The notes: a model not told the origin generated them from the letters alone. A stretch of DNA of 25,445 nt from UBA3210 sp963610315 (GCA_963610315.1 CAVDMV010000019.1:1-25445); one strand, 5' to 3'. Counted from the stretch's first letter, positions 1 to 7,837 are shown. Translations and numbers: made by a program.

Positions 1-1255
1 TAACATTATACATATCTGACATTTCTAATAAATCTCTCGCGAGCGTTTCAGGGTCGCAGGAGATATAAATAACATTTTTAATTTTTCTTGATTTAATCGA
101 ATTTAAGAACTTAGAATCGCTACCCTTTCTAGGAGGATCCATAATAACTACATCAATTTGACCTTCATAGTTATAAATAAATTCACCGGCGTCACCTTGA
201 TAGAACTCAATATTAGTTACATGGTTTCTTTTTGCGTTCTCTATCGCGTTTTTATGTGCTGATTCATTAATTTCTACTGAGATAACTTGTTTCGCGTTCT
301 TTGAAGCGATAAGGCCAATAGTTCCTACTCCAGAATAAGCATCTAAAACTATTTGGTTATCTTTAATATCAATTAAATCTAAAGCTTTTTGATATAGAAC
401 TTCTACTTGTACAGGATTAACTTGGTAGAAAGAAGACGCGGATATTTCAAAAGTTAAACCTAAGATTGAATCTTTAATCTTACCTTTACCATATAATACT
501 TTTTCTTTTGTTCCTAAGATAACATTTGTATTTCTCTTATTTTCATTCGCAACAATTGTAGTAATTTCAGGATGTAACTTAATTAGTTCATCAATGAAGT
601 TTCTTTGTCCCCCGAAATTAAGTTGACTAACAACTAAAACGATCATTAATTCATCGAAATGGTAACTAGTTCTCACTAATACATAACGTAAGATACCTTG
701 AGAGGAATTCTCATTATATACAGAGATATTATGTTTCTTAACTAATTCTTTAATATCCCAAAGAATAGATGCAGCTCTTTTATCTTCAATGACACATTCT
801 TTTACAGGGATAATTTCATGCGTATTTTGACGATAAAACCCATAATATACGTTACCTTTTTTATCTTTACCGTAAGGCATTTGAATCTTATTACGGTAAT
901 AATAAGGATCATCCATGCCTAAGCATGGTTTAACATTAACATTAAGCTTACCAATTCTTTCAAGTGCGTTTTTAACTCTATTAGTTTTTAATTTTAATTG
1001 AGCGTTATAATTTAATTGTTGATATTGACAACCTCCGCAGGAAGAACAAATCTTACATTTAGGTTGGATACGATCTTTAGATAAAGAATATAATTTTCTT
1101 ACCTTACCAAAATCAACTCCTGCACGATGATACATAATTTCAATATCAGCTTCTTCACCAATAAAGATACCATCCGCGAAAATGACGTTGTTATTAGCTT
1201 TAACAACACCTTTTCCTTCATGAGATATATCAATACATTTACCTCTTACTATCAT
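1..1255 (-). CDS. rlmD: 23S rRNA (uracil-5-)-methyltransferase, RlmD/TrmA family (3' end cut by window edge)
   Basis: I translated this gene by hand from ATG at 1255; it stays open to base 1, giving 418 codons with the C-terminus outside the window. The family methylates uracil C5 in 23S rRNA using SAM. An N-terminal TRAM-like domain (about residues 1-60) is followed by the [4Fe-4S] cysteines C67-x5-C73-x2-C76 in the CGGCQ context and a later cysteine in VKECVI that would be the fourth ligand. SAM motif I is VLDAYSGVGTIG, then comes DPPRKG, and the catalytic-loop signature ISCDPETLARDL lies just before the edge. Relatives are about 450-460 residues, so roughly 30-40 are missing. The start lies one base after the metG stop, with AAGG about 10 nt upstream inside metG, so the two are co-transcribed. 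The B. subtilis relative RlmCD modifies two positions; sequence alone does not separate RlmD from RlmCD. Confidence 0.88.
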   Translation of the reverse strand, partial: MIVRGKCIDISHEGKGVVKANNNVIFADGIFIGEEADIEIMYHRAGVDFGKVRKLYSLSKDRIQPKCKICSSCGGCQYQQLNYNAQLKLKTNRVKNALERIGKLNVNVKPCLGMDDPYYYRNKIQMPYGKDKKGNVYYGFYRQNTHEIIPVKECVIEDKRAASILWDIKELVKKHNISVYNENSSQGILRYVLVRTSYHFDELMIVLVVSQLNFGGQRNFIDELIKLHPEITTIVANENKRNTNVILGTKEKVLYGKGKIKDSILGLTFEISASSFYQVNPVQVEVLYQKALDLIDIKDNQIVLDAYSGVGTIGLIASKNAKQVISVEINESAHKNAIENAKRNHVTNIEFYQGDAGEFIYNYEGQIDVVIMDPPRKGSDSKFLNSIKSRKIKNVIYISCDPETLARDLLEMSDMYNV

Positions 1256-1256
1256 C

Positions 1257-2846
1257 TTATTTACCTTGCATTAAATTCTTAATGTATTCAACTTCGATAG
1301 TTGCATCAAGTCTTGGGAAAAGAGGTTCACCTTTAGTTACGTGTTGGCCACCTAAAGCATCAAAATTATTTAATGAAGTATATTCTCTTAAAGAAGCTTC
1401 AATACCTAATTGATCAAATAATTTAGTTGGTGCTTCAAGTAATGTAGGGCTTAACATAATCGCGCATTGTCTTAACGCGTTAGCTAAATGATTCATACAT
1501 GACTTTAATTCTTCAGTCTTAGTTTCATCTTTTGCTAGAGCCCAAGGTTTACTTTCTTCAATATATTTATTCGCTCTTGAGATGTAACTAAATACTGCCG
1601 CATATGCTTCATTAATCTTTAAAGCATCCATCTTTTGATGATATTCGCTTATTGCATGTCTTCCGACTGCTTCTAAGTCTTTATCTAAGTCTGTTAATGC
1701 GCCTTTATATTCAGGAATAACACCATCAAAATATTTAGAAATCATACCGACAGTTCTATTTAAAAGATTGCCGAAGTCATTTGCGAGATCAATATTAATT
1801 CTTTCAACAAATTGTTCAGGAGTAAATGATCCATCTTGACCAAAGACAACTTCAGAAACGTAATAATATCTTAAAGCATCAATGCCATATCTTTCAATTA
1901 ATGATTCAGGTGCGATGACATTACCTTTAGATTTACTCATCTTACCATCTTTCATCATGATTAAACCTGTAACATAAAGTTTATCTGGGCATCTTAAACC
2001 TAAGCTCATTAAGAAGATAGGCCAATAGATTGCATGGAATCTAGTAATATCATTACCGATTAAATGTAAGATATAAGAATCTTCTCCCCAGAACTTATCA
2101 TATTTAGAAGTATCATCACTTAAATAACCTAATGCAGAGATATAGTTAAATAATGCATCTAACCAAACATAAACTACGTGTTTAGGATTAGATAATACTG
2201 GAATACCCCAATCAAAAGTAGTTCTAGAAACACATAAATCTTCTAGACCAGGTTCAATGAAGTTCTTAATCATTTCATTCTTTCTTGATTCAGGAGTAAT
2301 GAAATCAGGATGTTTTTCATAGAAGTCTAATAATTTAGAAGAATATTTACTCATTCTAAAAAAATAAGATTCTTCTTTTGCTTTATGAACAGGACGTCCG
2401 CAGTCAGGGCAAAGTTTTTCTTCACCCACTTGAGTATCAGTCCAGAATGATTCACAAGGAGTACAATACCATCCTTCATATTCACCTAAATAGATATCAT
2501 CATTCGCGAGCATATGTTCAAATACTTGTTGAATAACCTTAACATGTCTTTCATCAGTAGTTCTAATAAAATCATTGTTAGAGATTTTCATTGTAGACCA
2601 TAATTTCTTAATATCTGCGACGATATCATCAACAAATTGTTGAGGTGTTTTATTAGCTTTTTCTGCATTCTTTTGAATTTTTTCACCATGTTCATCAGTA
2701 CCAGTTAAAAAATAAGTATCAGTACCTTGTAATCTATTATATCGAGCAATAACATCTGCGATAGTGGTACAATACGCATGTCCAATATGTAATTTAGCGC
2801 TTGGATAGTAAATTGGTGTTGTTACATAAAAATATTTCTTTGCCAT
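1257..2846 (-). CDS. metG: Methionyl-tRNA synthetase
   Basis: Charges tRNA-Met with methionine in the cytoplasm. Class I signatures are clear: HIGH at residues 20-23 and KMSKS at 302-306. The connective zinc-knuckle cysteines C128, C131, C146 and C149 are all present, so this is a metal-binding MetRS. The 529-residue protein ends after the helical anticodon-binding region and lacks the roughly 110-residue Trbp111-like tRNA-binding appendix that B. subtilis MetG (about 660 aa) carries; short forms without it are known. The start ATG at 2846 has AAGGAGAG 3 nt upstream. It follows rpmE, separated by a terminator only about 20 nt from this start, and is followed after one base by the rRNA methyltransferase gene. 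Confidence 0.96.
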   Translation of the reverse strand: MAKKYFYVTTPIYYPSAKLHIGHAYCTTIADVIARYNRLQGTDTYFLTGTDEHGEKIQKNAEKANKTPQQFVDDIVADIKKLWSTMKISNNDFIRTTDERHVKVIQQVFEHMLANDDIYLGEYEGWYCTPCESFWTDTQVGEEKLCPDCGRPVHKAKEESYFFRMSKYSSKLLDFYEKHPDFITPESRKNEMIKNFIEPGLEDLCVSRTTFDWGIPVLSNPKHVVYVWLDALFNYISALGYLSDDTSKYDKFWGEDSYILHLIGNDITRFHAIYWPIFLMSLGLRCPDKLYVTGLIMMKDGKMSKSKGNVIAPESLIERYGIDALRYYYVSEVVFGQDGSFTPEQFVERINIDLANDFGNLLNRTVGMISKYFDGVIPEYKGALTDLDKDLEAVGRHAISEYHQKMDALKINEAYAAVFSYISRANKYIEESKPWALAKDETKTEELKSCMNHLANALRQCAIMLSPTLLEAPTKLFDQLGIEASLREYTSLNNFDALGGQHVTKGEPLFPRLDATIEVEYIKNLMQGK

Positions 2847-2865
2847 AATCTCTCCTTAAAATATT

Positions 2866-2893
2866 AAAAAACCGCCCTCAAGTAATGGGCGGT
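2866..2893 (-). terminator. Intrinsic terminator after rpmE
   Basis: On the minus strand, ACCGCCC (2893-2887), a 9-nt loop and GGGCGGT (2877-2871) form a perfect 7-bp GC-rich stem followed by a T-run. It begins 8 nt after the rpmE stop. It ends only about 10 nt before the metG ribosome binding site. Confidence 0.85.
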
Positions 2894-2900
2894 CAAATTC

Positions 2901-3104
2901 TTACTTAATTCCGTATTTCTTATTGAATTTATCAACACGGCCATCTGCTTGTGTAAATCTTTGTTTACCTGTGTAGAATGGGTGGCAATTTGAACATGTA
3001 TCAACACGAATTTCTTTAACTGTTGAACCAGTTGTGAAAGTTGTACCACATGTGATGCAAGTTACTTTTGCTTCATAATAATTTGGATGAATTCCGTTTT
3101 TCAT
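2901..3104 (-). CDS. rpmE: 50S ribosomal protein L31, zinc-binding (C+) form
   Basis: A 67-residue bL31 protein of the large ribosomal subunit. The C+ zinc site is intact: C16-x2-C19 and C37-x2-C40, the latter in the family motif CSNCHPFYTGKQ. The conserved N-terminal MKxGIHPxY and the C-terminal DGRVDKFNKKYG are also present. Having all four cysteines makes it the zinc-dependent type rather than the zinc-independent paralogue. The start ATG has AAGGAG 8 nt upstream. A well-formed promoter lies about 50 nt further upstream and a GC-rich terminator follows the stop, so it can be a monocistronic unit. Confidence 0.97.
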   Translation of the reverse strand: MKNGIHPNYYEAKVTCITCGTTFTTGSTVKEIRVDTCSNCHPFYTGKQRFTQADGRVDKFNKKYGIK

Positions 3105-3154
3105 TTTGCTTACTCCTTTAATTTGCCTAGGTTTTACCCTAAGTCAGCACAAAA

Positions 3155-3183
3155 ATAATATCAAAGATATTGTTATTATTCAA
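3155..3183 (-). promoter_or_regulatory. Sigma-A type promoter for rpmE
   Basis: On the minus strand, TTGAAT (3183-3178), a 17-bp spacer and TATTAT (3160-3155) match the -35 and -10 consensus. The predicted start gives a leader of about 45 nt. The -10 region also lies in a small inverted repeat (AATATC / GATATT, 3157-3171) followed by a T-run on the minus strand, which could weakly terminate transcripts of the ATPase gene upstream. Confidence 0.6.
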
Positions 3184-3206
3184 CAACTTTTTATTTAATC
3201 TCTTAT

Positions 3207-4565
3207 TTATTTAACTGATAGTTTTGATAAATCTATTTTATCTAATTTCTCCATGTGAATTATATTATTTAAAAACATAATCATATAAACAGGATAATAG
3301 ATAATATTATCTTTTTTAGAAATATTAAAAGAAGAAAATACAAAAGCTTTAGAAAAATATTTTGTCGTCATAAAATATGATAAAGCTGAATGAGTTTGAT
3401 AATCTTTACCCGATTTAACCTCAATAGGTAATAGATTTTCATCGTGTTCAATTAAAAAATCTACTTCACCATGTTTTTTATTGTTAAAATAATATGTTTT
3501 AAATCCATGAGCTTTTAATTCTTGTGCGACAAAGTTTTCAAATATAGCCCCGCAGTTAATGCTTTCTTTTTGTGTTAAAAGTTTAATGACAGTTGCTTGA
3601 CCATATAAAGAAGTTAATAAGCCAACATCAGATAAAAATAATTTAAATAAATTACTTTTTTTACTAGCTTCTAAAGGTAGTTGAAATTCAGTGACATTAT
3701 ATACAGGGATACTTACTCCAGCATCAATTAGCCAATTAAAACTATTTTCATATCGTGCAAATTTTAAATTTGAATCTAAATCTGTAAATAAATATCTTTT
3801 GTTTTTAGAATCAAGTTCACTAGGAATTAAATCATATGTTTTTAGTAATTTAAGCTTAGATTTAGACTCAATTTCGTACTTTGTAAAATCATTCTTGTAA
3901 TTTCTAATTATCGACATATGTATTTTGTAAACTTTATTTAAATCTTGGCTAGTAACATATTCTTGAACTGCTTCAGGCATCCCTCCAACAATTAGATAAC
4001 GATAAAAAGATTCTGTTAATACATTGTGTATATTTTCACTTACTTCATTGATATTAACGAATTTATTTTTAAGGTATTCAATTATATCTTCTTGAAGGCC
4101 ATTCGCGATAAAAAATTCTTCTAAATCCATTGGATACATATCAATAATATCAAGATAACCAACAGGTGCACTTTTAATATTATTAAGTTCTACGCCTAGT
4201 AACGATCCACTTAGAATATATTTATAATCGCCTTGTTCAACTAAAAATTTAATTATTGTTACTATTTCTTTTACTTCTTGGACTTCATCTAAGAAAATAA
4301 CACTTCCTTTTTTTAATTCCTTCTCGCTTAATAATTTTAAAGTTAGTAAAAAATTATTGGTGTCACCTTTAACAAAAGAGTCAAACAGTTCTTTCGCTTT
4401 TTTATTTTCAATAAAATTTATCTCGACATAAGGACTATTATTCTGTTTTAAAGTTTCTCTAACTAAATAAGATTTACCTACTTGTCTAGCTCCAGTAACT
4501 AACAAAGCTTTCTTTCCTTCACGTAGCCAATTATTAATATCTTTTTGTACTTTACGATAAAGCAT
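3207..4565 (-). CDS. AAA (AAA_14) ATPase with C-terminal DUF4143 domain
   Basis: A 452-residue predicted ATP-binding protein of the widespread AAA_14/DUF4143 group, whose cellular role is poorly defined. Walker A is GARQVGKS (25-32), Walker B VIFLDE (89-94) and a sensor-like serine sits in ILSGS (about 119). The C-terminal part carries a PD-(D/E)xK-like pattern: E343 in ENFVAQEL, E367-V-D369, then IEVKSGK with E382 and K384, as in many DUF4143 proteins. I chose ATG 4565 because it has AAGGTG 6 nt upstream and the family starts with M-x-R-x-x; a longer in-frame reading from TTG at 4679 runs through a 33-bp repeat array and has no ribosome binding site. It stands alone, between the terminator of the preceding operon and rpmE. 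These genes are often multicopy and horizontally acquired, but I see no transposase here. Confidence 0.85.
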   Translation of the reverse strand: MLYRKVQKDINNWLREGKKALLVTGARQVGKSYLVRETLKQNNSPYVEINFIENKKAKELFDSFVKGDTNNFLLTLKLLSEKELKKGSVIFLDEVQEVKEIVTIIKFLVEQGDYKYILSGSLLGVELNNIKSAPVGYLDIIDMYPMDLEEFFIANGLQEDIIEYLKNKFVNINEVSENIHNVLTESFYRYLIVGGMPEAVQEYVTSQDLNKVYKIHMSIIRNYKNDFTKYEIESKSKLKLLKTYDLIPSELDSKNKRYLFTDLDSNLKFARYENSFNWLIDAGVSIPVYNVTEFQLPLEASKKSNLFKLFLSDVGLLTSLYGQATVIKLLTQKESINCGAIFENFVAQELKAHGFKTYYFNNKKHGEVDFLIEHDENLLPIEVKSGKDYQTHSALSYFMTTKYFSKAFVFSSFNISKKDNIIYYPVYMIMFLNNIIHMEKLDKIDLSKLSVK

Positions 4566-4581
4566 TATATCACCTTCTACA

Positions 4582-4680
4582 TGTATTTTAACATACTCTG
4601 CCCCGTTTTCCAATGCAAATTTATTCATATTTGCCCCGTTTTCCAATAGAAAATTGCCTATTTTCGCCCCGTTTTCCAAA
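4582..4680 (-). repeat. Three-copy 33-bp-period repeat in the leader of the DUF4143 ATPase gene
   Basis: Reading the minus strand, the box TTGGAAAACGGGGC occurs three times, at 4679-4666, 4646-4633 and 4613-4600, with an exact 33-bp period. The boxes are identical; each is followed by a diverged A/T-rich 18-nt half. Each diverged half contains a short inverted repeat: GAAAAT/ATTTTC in copy 1, CAAAT/ATTTG in copy 2 (using the last C of the box) and GTAT/ATAC in copy 3. The array ends about 17 nt before the ATPase start. Because 33 is a multiple of three, the array is also an open reading frame (ENGA repeats of 11 residues). See the findings. Confidence 0.85.
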
Positions 4681-4744
4681 AATAAAAATTTTTAGTGATT
4701 CCTTATTAACGATTATCCTAATTAACGTAATATCTTTTACAAAT

Positions 4745-4767
4745 AAAAAACAATGGTTTCCCATTGC
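4745..4767 (-). terminator. Intrinsic terminator of the metal/redox operon
   Basis: On the minus strand, CAATGG (4766-4761), loop GAAA and CCATTG (4756-4751) are followed by TTTTTT (4750-4745). The hairpin starts immediately after the stop codon of the small membrane protein gene at 4768. Confidence 0.85.
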
Positions 4768-5082
4768 TTATAAGATATTTAAACAGGTGATAACAATAAT
4801 CGCGATTCCTAATACTACTTTAATTAATTCTAGTTTTACTTCTTCAATGATAAGAGATTTCTTTTTATCGTTAAGCATCTTGGTTATCTTCTTAACATCG
4901 ATGTTTTCTCCGTCACCTTGTAAACCCATCTGAGAAGCTAGTTCTTTAACTTCTTCTTCATCTTCTAAATTAAATTTAGGAAATTGTTTATTGATATAAT
5001 TCGCTCTATAAATTGTTTTAAATACAACATAGATTAAAAATGCCACTGTTATTAATATTACATACTTTTGTATTTCACTCAT
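4768..5082 (-). CDS. Small membrane protein with two terminal TM helices
   Basis: I do not recognise a family. The 104-residue product has a hydrophobic segment near the N-terminus (about residues 7-22) and another at the extreme C-terminus (about 86-103). A charged, helix-prone middle between them is rich in Glu and Lys. Such a layout fits a hairpin membrane protein with a cytoplasmic domain. ATG 5082 has GAGGT 5 nt upstream. It is the last gene of the operon that begins at 7812, lying 30 bp after the CDF exporter gene, with the operon terminator directly behind it. Its position suggests an accessory role beside the exporter, but nothing in the sequence proves this. Confidence 0.7.
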   Translation of the reverse strand: MSEIQKYVILITVAFLIYVVFKTIYRANYINKQFPKFNLEDEEEVKELASQMGLQGDGENIDVKKITKMLNDKKKSLIIEEVKLELIKVVLGIAIIVITCLNIL

Positions 5083-5112
5083 ACTTACCTCACGTTCAAT
5101 GTTAGTAGTATA

Positions 5113-6279
5113 CTACAAATAATCATAATCAACATTAATAATTACATCAATTTTAGGATTTATTTCTTGTAGTTTAGTTTTAATAATATTTTTAATTTCT
5201 TTTTCTGTGTATTTGTAATTAAATGGAATGACTATATCAAAGATATAATTTATCTTATTCGTACCATTAACCATTCTAAAATCATGAAATTTAATTTCTT
5301 TATCAATTGAAGATAATACATTAGTTAATATTTCTTCTTGTTTATTTAATTCTTCATTATCTTTTTCAATTGGATCCATATGCATAACTATTTCTACATG
5401 GTATTTATTATGTATTTGTAGTTCTAATTCATCAATTAATTCATGCGCGGATAAAAATCCCATATTCGCATCTAATTCCACATGCATTGATAAGAATATC
5501 TTACTCACTCCATATTCATGAAAGATCATATCGTGAATTCCTAATACTTGAGGATTAGATAAGACTTCATCTTTAATGTTCTTAATTAATTCTTTATTAG
5601 GTCTTTCACCAATTAAAGGTGATATCGATTCTTTAACAAGTCCTAAAGAAGAAATAATGATAAATACTGATACTAATGAACCCAAGATACCATCAAGGTT
5701 ATAATTAATAAGTTTAGAAATTAAGCTACCAATTAAAACAATACTAGTTGATATACAATCAAATAACGAATCTTTAAAGCTAGCTTTTAAAGAAACAGAA
5801 TTAATTTTCTTTCCTGCCGAATAATAGAATAACCCTTGGATTAATTTAATAAAGATTGATATACCTAAAATGATATAAGTAATTAAATCTACCTTTATCT
5901 CATTAGGAGTAATAATACCTTGAATAGAGGTAGAAAGTAATTCAATACCAACAAAGATGATAATCAACGATATAATTAAACTAATAACATATTCCATTCT
6001 TTGATGACCAAATGGATGTTCTTTATCCGCGGGTTTAGAAGCAACTTTAAATCCAATTAAAGTGAGTAAACTACTAAAGAAATCAGATAAGTTATTAATC
6101 GCGTCAGCGATAATTGAAATTGACATTGATAAAATACCAATGAAGACTTTGATAATAACTAAAATTACATTTGAGACAATACCAAAAATTCCGCACATGA
6201 CGCCATAGGCTGTACGGACTTTTTCTTTTTCTATATCTTGGTAGTCTTTAATAAAGATTCTTGCAAGTAAATTTACCAT
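5113..6279 (-). CDS. Cation diffusion facilitator (CDF) family metal exporter, possibly Mn type
   Basis: A 388-residue proton-coupled divalent metal exporter of the plasma membrane. About six TM helices occupy residues 25-220, followed by a cytoplasmic domain containing two CDF C-terminal-like stretches. Metal-site candidates are D59-x3-N63 in TM2 (ADAINNLSD) and D170-x3-D174 in TM5 (DSLFD). HPFGHQRMEY at about 88-97 is the conserved loop of the family. The N-in-place-of-D TM2 motif resembles Mn-transporting members such as B. subtilis MneP/MneS, so Mn(II) is my inference; Fe or Zn are not excluded. ATG 6279 is 2 bp after the preceding stop and has no clear ribosome binding site, so translation is probably coupled. 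The roughly 390-residue length exceeds minimal CDFs (about 300) because of the extended C-terminus. Confidence 0.88.
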   Translation of the reverse strand: MVNLLARIFIKDYQDIEKEKVRTAYGVMCGIFGIVSNVILVIIKVFIGILSMSISIIADAINNLSDFFSSLLTLIGFKVASKPADKEHPFGHQRMEYVISLIISLIIIFVGIELLSTSIQGIITPNEIKVDLITYIILGISIFIKLIQGLFYYSAGKKINSVSLKASFKDSLFDCISTSIVLIGSLISKLINYNLDGILGSLVSVFIIISSLGLVKESISPLIGERPNKELIKNIKDEVLSNPQVLGIHDMIFHEYGVSKIFLSMHVELDANMGFLSAHELIDELELQIHNKYHVEIVMHMDPIEKDNEELNKQEEILTNVLSSIDKEIKFHDFRMVNGTNKINYIFDIVIPFNYKYTEKEIKNIIKTKLQEINPKIDVIINVDYDYL

Positions 6280-6281
6280 AA

Positions 6282-6644
6282 TTAAAATGTAATCTTAATA
6301 ATTTCCTTTTGTAATTTACGATAATCTAATGTTTCATAGATATCTAATAATTTATTTAAACGATTAATCTTATCATCACGATCAGTTTCTAATTCATCGT
6401 TAATGTAATAATCATTAGTTCTTCCACAAGGAGAAGCACATACTAAACAATTAGGAAGATGTTTTTTCTTATCTTCAATTAATTTATTTACCATTTCATC
6501 AACCCCGGTACTAGTTTTTAATGCTTTTAATGAATCTAAGATATCTTGATGAAGAATTTCCATCACATCTTCTTCATCATATAGGCCATTAATTAAACCG
6601 ACTAATTTACCAAATAAAAGATTTTTATTATCTTCTAATAACAT
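6282..6644 (-). CDS. Small protein with C-x2-C-x3-C motif, probable Fe-S or metal-binding partner
   Basis: No named family can be assigned with certainty. The 120-residue product is mostly helical and charged. Its one striking feature is CLVCASPCGRTNDY at residues 66-79, with C66, C69 and C73 and a following GRTND. The gene overlaps the ferredoxin gene upstream by 10 bp and is followed after 2 bp by the CDF exporter, so the three are translated as a unit. The cysteine cluster beside a ferredoxin suggests an iron-sulfur or electron-transfer accessory protein. With only three cysteines a fourth ligand would have to come from another residue or a partner. ATG 6644 is preceded by GGAGAT about 9 nt upstream. 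Confidence 0.7.
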   Translation of the reverse strand: MLLEDNKNLLFGKLVGLINGLYDEEDVMEILHQDILDSLKALKTSTGVDEMVNKLIEDKKKHLPNCLVCASPCGRTNDYYINDELETDRDDKINRLNKLLDIYETLDYRKLQKEIIKITF

Positions 6645-7276
6645 TCTAAAATATCTCCTTCAATCGATATAACCCTAATTGAATAATGAATGTCTTTACC
6701 AGAAGCCTTAATAGCTTCTATAAGATATTCATCCATATGTGAACAACATGGTACTTCCATTCTCACTAATGTAATAGATTTAATATTATTGTTTTCAATG
6801 ATATCTTGTAATTTTTCACTATAATCAGTTCGATCTAATTTAGGGCAACCAATTAAAGTAACTCTTTTGTTCATAAAATCATGATGAAAAGAAGCATAAG
6901 AATAAGCGACACAATCACAAGCAATTAATAAATGAGCATTTTCAAAAGCTTTTGATTTTATCGGGGCAAGTCTAATTTGAATAGGCCAGTTTCTTAATGC
7001 ACTTTCCTTATGTTCCATATGTCCAATGGTATCGCCTAATTCTTCTTGGCGTTTACTAACTGCTTCTTCGTCATATGAAGAAGCTTCTCTAGTAGTAATT
7101 CTAATCGCATCACTTGGACAATGTGGTAAACAATCACCTAAGCCATCACAATAATCATCTTTAACAAGTTTTGCTTTACCATTCACTAAAGCAATCGCTC
7201 CTTCATGGCAACCTTTTACGCATAGTCCACATCCTGTGCACTTTGCTTCATCAATTTCGACAATCTTTCTTTTCAT
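6635..7276 (-). CDS. 4Fe-4S ferredoxin-domain protein with C-terminal cysteine-bearing extension
   Basis: A 213-residue electron-transfer protein. The first cluster motif is complete: C13-x2-C16-x2-C19-x3-C23. The second (C43-x5-C49-x3-C53-P) lacks the middle cysteine, which is Leu46, so the second site may be incomplete or use another ligand. The roughly 150-residue C-terminal part is a conserved companion domain that I recall from clostridial ferredoxins. It has further cysteines in LIACDC (two), IGCPK and EVPCC, which could bind metal or form a redox site. The start overlaps the cupin stop by one base (TAATG) and the end overlaps the next gene by 10 bp. Its partners are unknown; proteins of this type occur near hybrid-cluster or nitrogen-oxide stress genes in anaerobes, but none is visible in this window. 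Confidence 0.85.
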   Translation of the reverse strand: MKRKIVEIDEAKCTGCGLCVKGCHEGAIALVNGKAKLVKDDYCDGLGDCLPHCPSDAIRITTREASSYDEEAVSKRQEELGDTIGHMEHKESALRNWPIQIRLAPIKSKAFENAHLLIACDCVAYSYASFHHDFMNKRVTLIGCPKLDRTDYSEKLQDIIENNNIKSITLVRMEVPCCSHMDEYLIEAIKASGKDIHYSIRVISIEGDILECY

Positions 7277-7599
7277 TAATCAAAAGTCACCACCAATAAC
7301 ATCTTAAATTGTTCTAACGCAAATAAGGCATGTGGGTGGTCTTTAGGCATGACGATAGTTTCTCCTGCCGTAAGAATATATTTTTCTTCATCAATAGTAA
7401 TTTCTGCTTTACCATCAAGAATATAAACAAAAGCATCTCCACCTGCTCTATGAGAAGAGATTTCTTCATTCTTATCAAATGAAAATAAAGTAACTGAATG
7501 ATGTGAATTTTGTTCTAATGTTTTTGAAACTACTTGTCCTTCACAATAACTAACTTCGTCTTTTAAAACTAATACTTTTTTCTTTTCAATGTTCTTCAT
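7276..7599 (-). CDS. Small single-domain cupin protein
   Basis: A 107-residue conserved-barrel (cupin_2) protein. The first cupin motif appears as SSHRAGGDAFVYILDGKAEI (residues about 48-67) and the second as the LTAGETIVMPKDHPHAL segment (about 77-93), with His50 and His90/His92 as potential metal ligands. Function cannot be read from the fold; small cupins of this kind bind a metal or small ligand and often sit beside redox genes. It begins 9 bp after the DUF2188 gene with AAGG upstream, and its stop overlaps the ferredoxin start, placing it firmly in the operon. Confidence 0.85.
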   Translation of the reverse strand: MKNIEKKKVLVLKDEVSYCEGQVVSKTLEQNSHHSVTLFSFDKNEEISSHRAGGDAFVYILDGKAEITIDEEKYILTAGETIVMPKDHPHALFALEQFKMLLVVTFD

Positions 7600-7608
7600 A
7601 TATTTTCC

Positions 7609-7812
7609 TTAACACTTTCTAATTTTTCCATCTAAGCCATGTAACATGACAATAGATCCATCGTTTTTGTTTTCACATAATTGTTTTGCATAATCTAATG
7701 CTTCTTTTTGAGTCTTAAATAATTTAATGACTTTATCAGATCCTTGGATAAATACTTTCCATTCTCTTCCATCGTTATCTCTTTTTGTAACATGATAAAT
7801 TGTTTTTGCCAT
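7609..7812 (-). CDS. DUF2188-family small protein
   Basis: A 67-residue cytoplasmic protein with the family hallmarks of DUF2188. It has an N-terminal HVTKRDNDGREWKV strand pair, a central F-K-T-Q-K-E-A-L-D-Y-A helix and a C-terminal strand ending in HGLDGKIRKC. Members are very small proteins of unknown function. It is the first gene of the operon reading toward 4768: the promoter at 7838-7867 is just upstream, AAGGAG lies about 7 nt before ATG 7812, and the cupin follows after 9 bp. Confidence 0.85.
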   Translation of the reverse strand: MAKTIYHVTKRDNDGREWKVFIQGSDKVIKLFKTQKEALDYAKQLCENKNDGSIVMLHGLDGKIRKC

Positions 7813-7837
7813 AAAAAATCTCCTTAATTACTATTTC

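Noticed and set aside
3157..3171. Terminator of the ATPase gene
   Set aside because: The AATATC/GATATT hairpin is short and A/T-only and overlaps the rpmE -10; too weak to list separately.
3691..3900. Short plus-strand reading frame inside the ATPase gene
   Set aside because: Opposite-strand shadow of a clear gene, with no ribosome binding site. The same holds for the other small frames nested in genes, for example 4613-4933, 8020-8349, 14359-14583 and 23033-23260.
4566..4679. N-terminal extension of the DUF4143 ATPase from TTG at 4679
   Set aside because: It would translate the repeat array as ENGA units, but TTG lacks a ribosome binding site, while ATG 4565 has one and matches the family N-terminus.
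4582..4680. CRISPR array
   Set aside because: Only three boxes of 14-15 nt with 18-nt intervals, no leader, no cas genes; unit too short and boxes do not behave as repeats with unique acquired spacers.
7597..7812. DUF2188 gene as part of a longer fused cupin protein
   Set aside because: A clean TAA at 7609 and a separate start with AAGG upstream show two genes.
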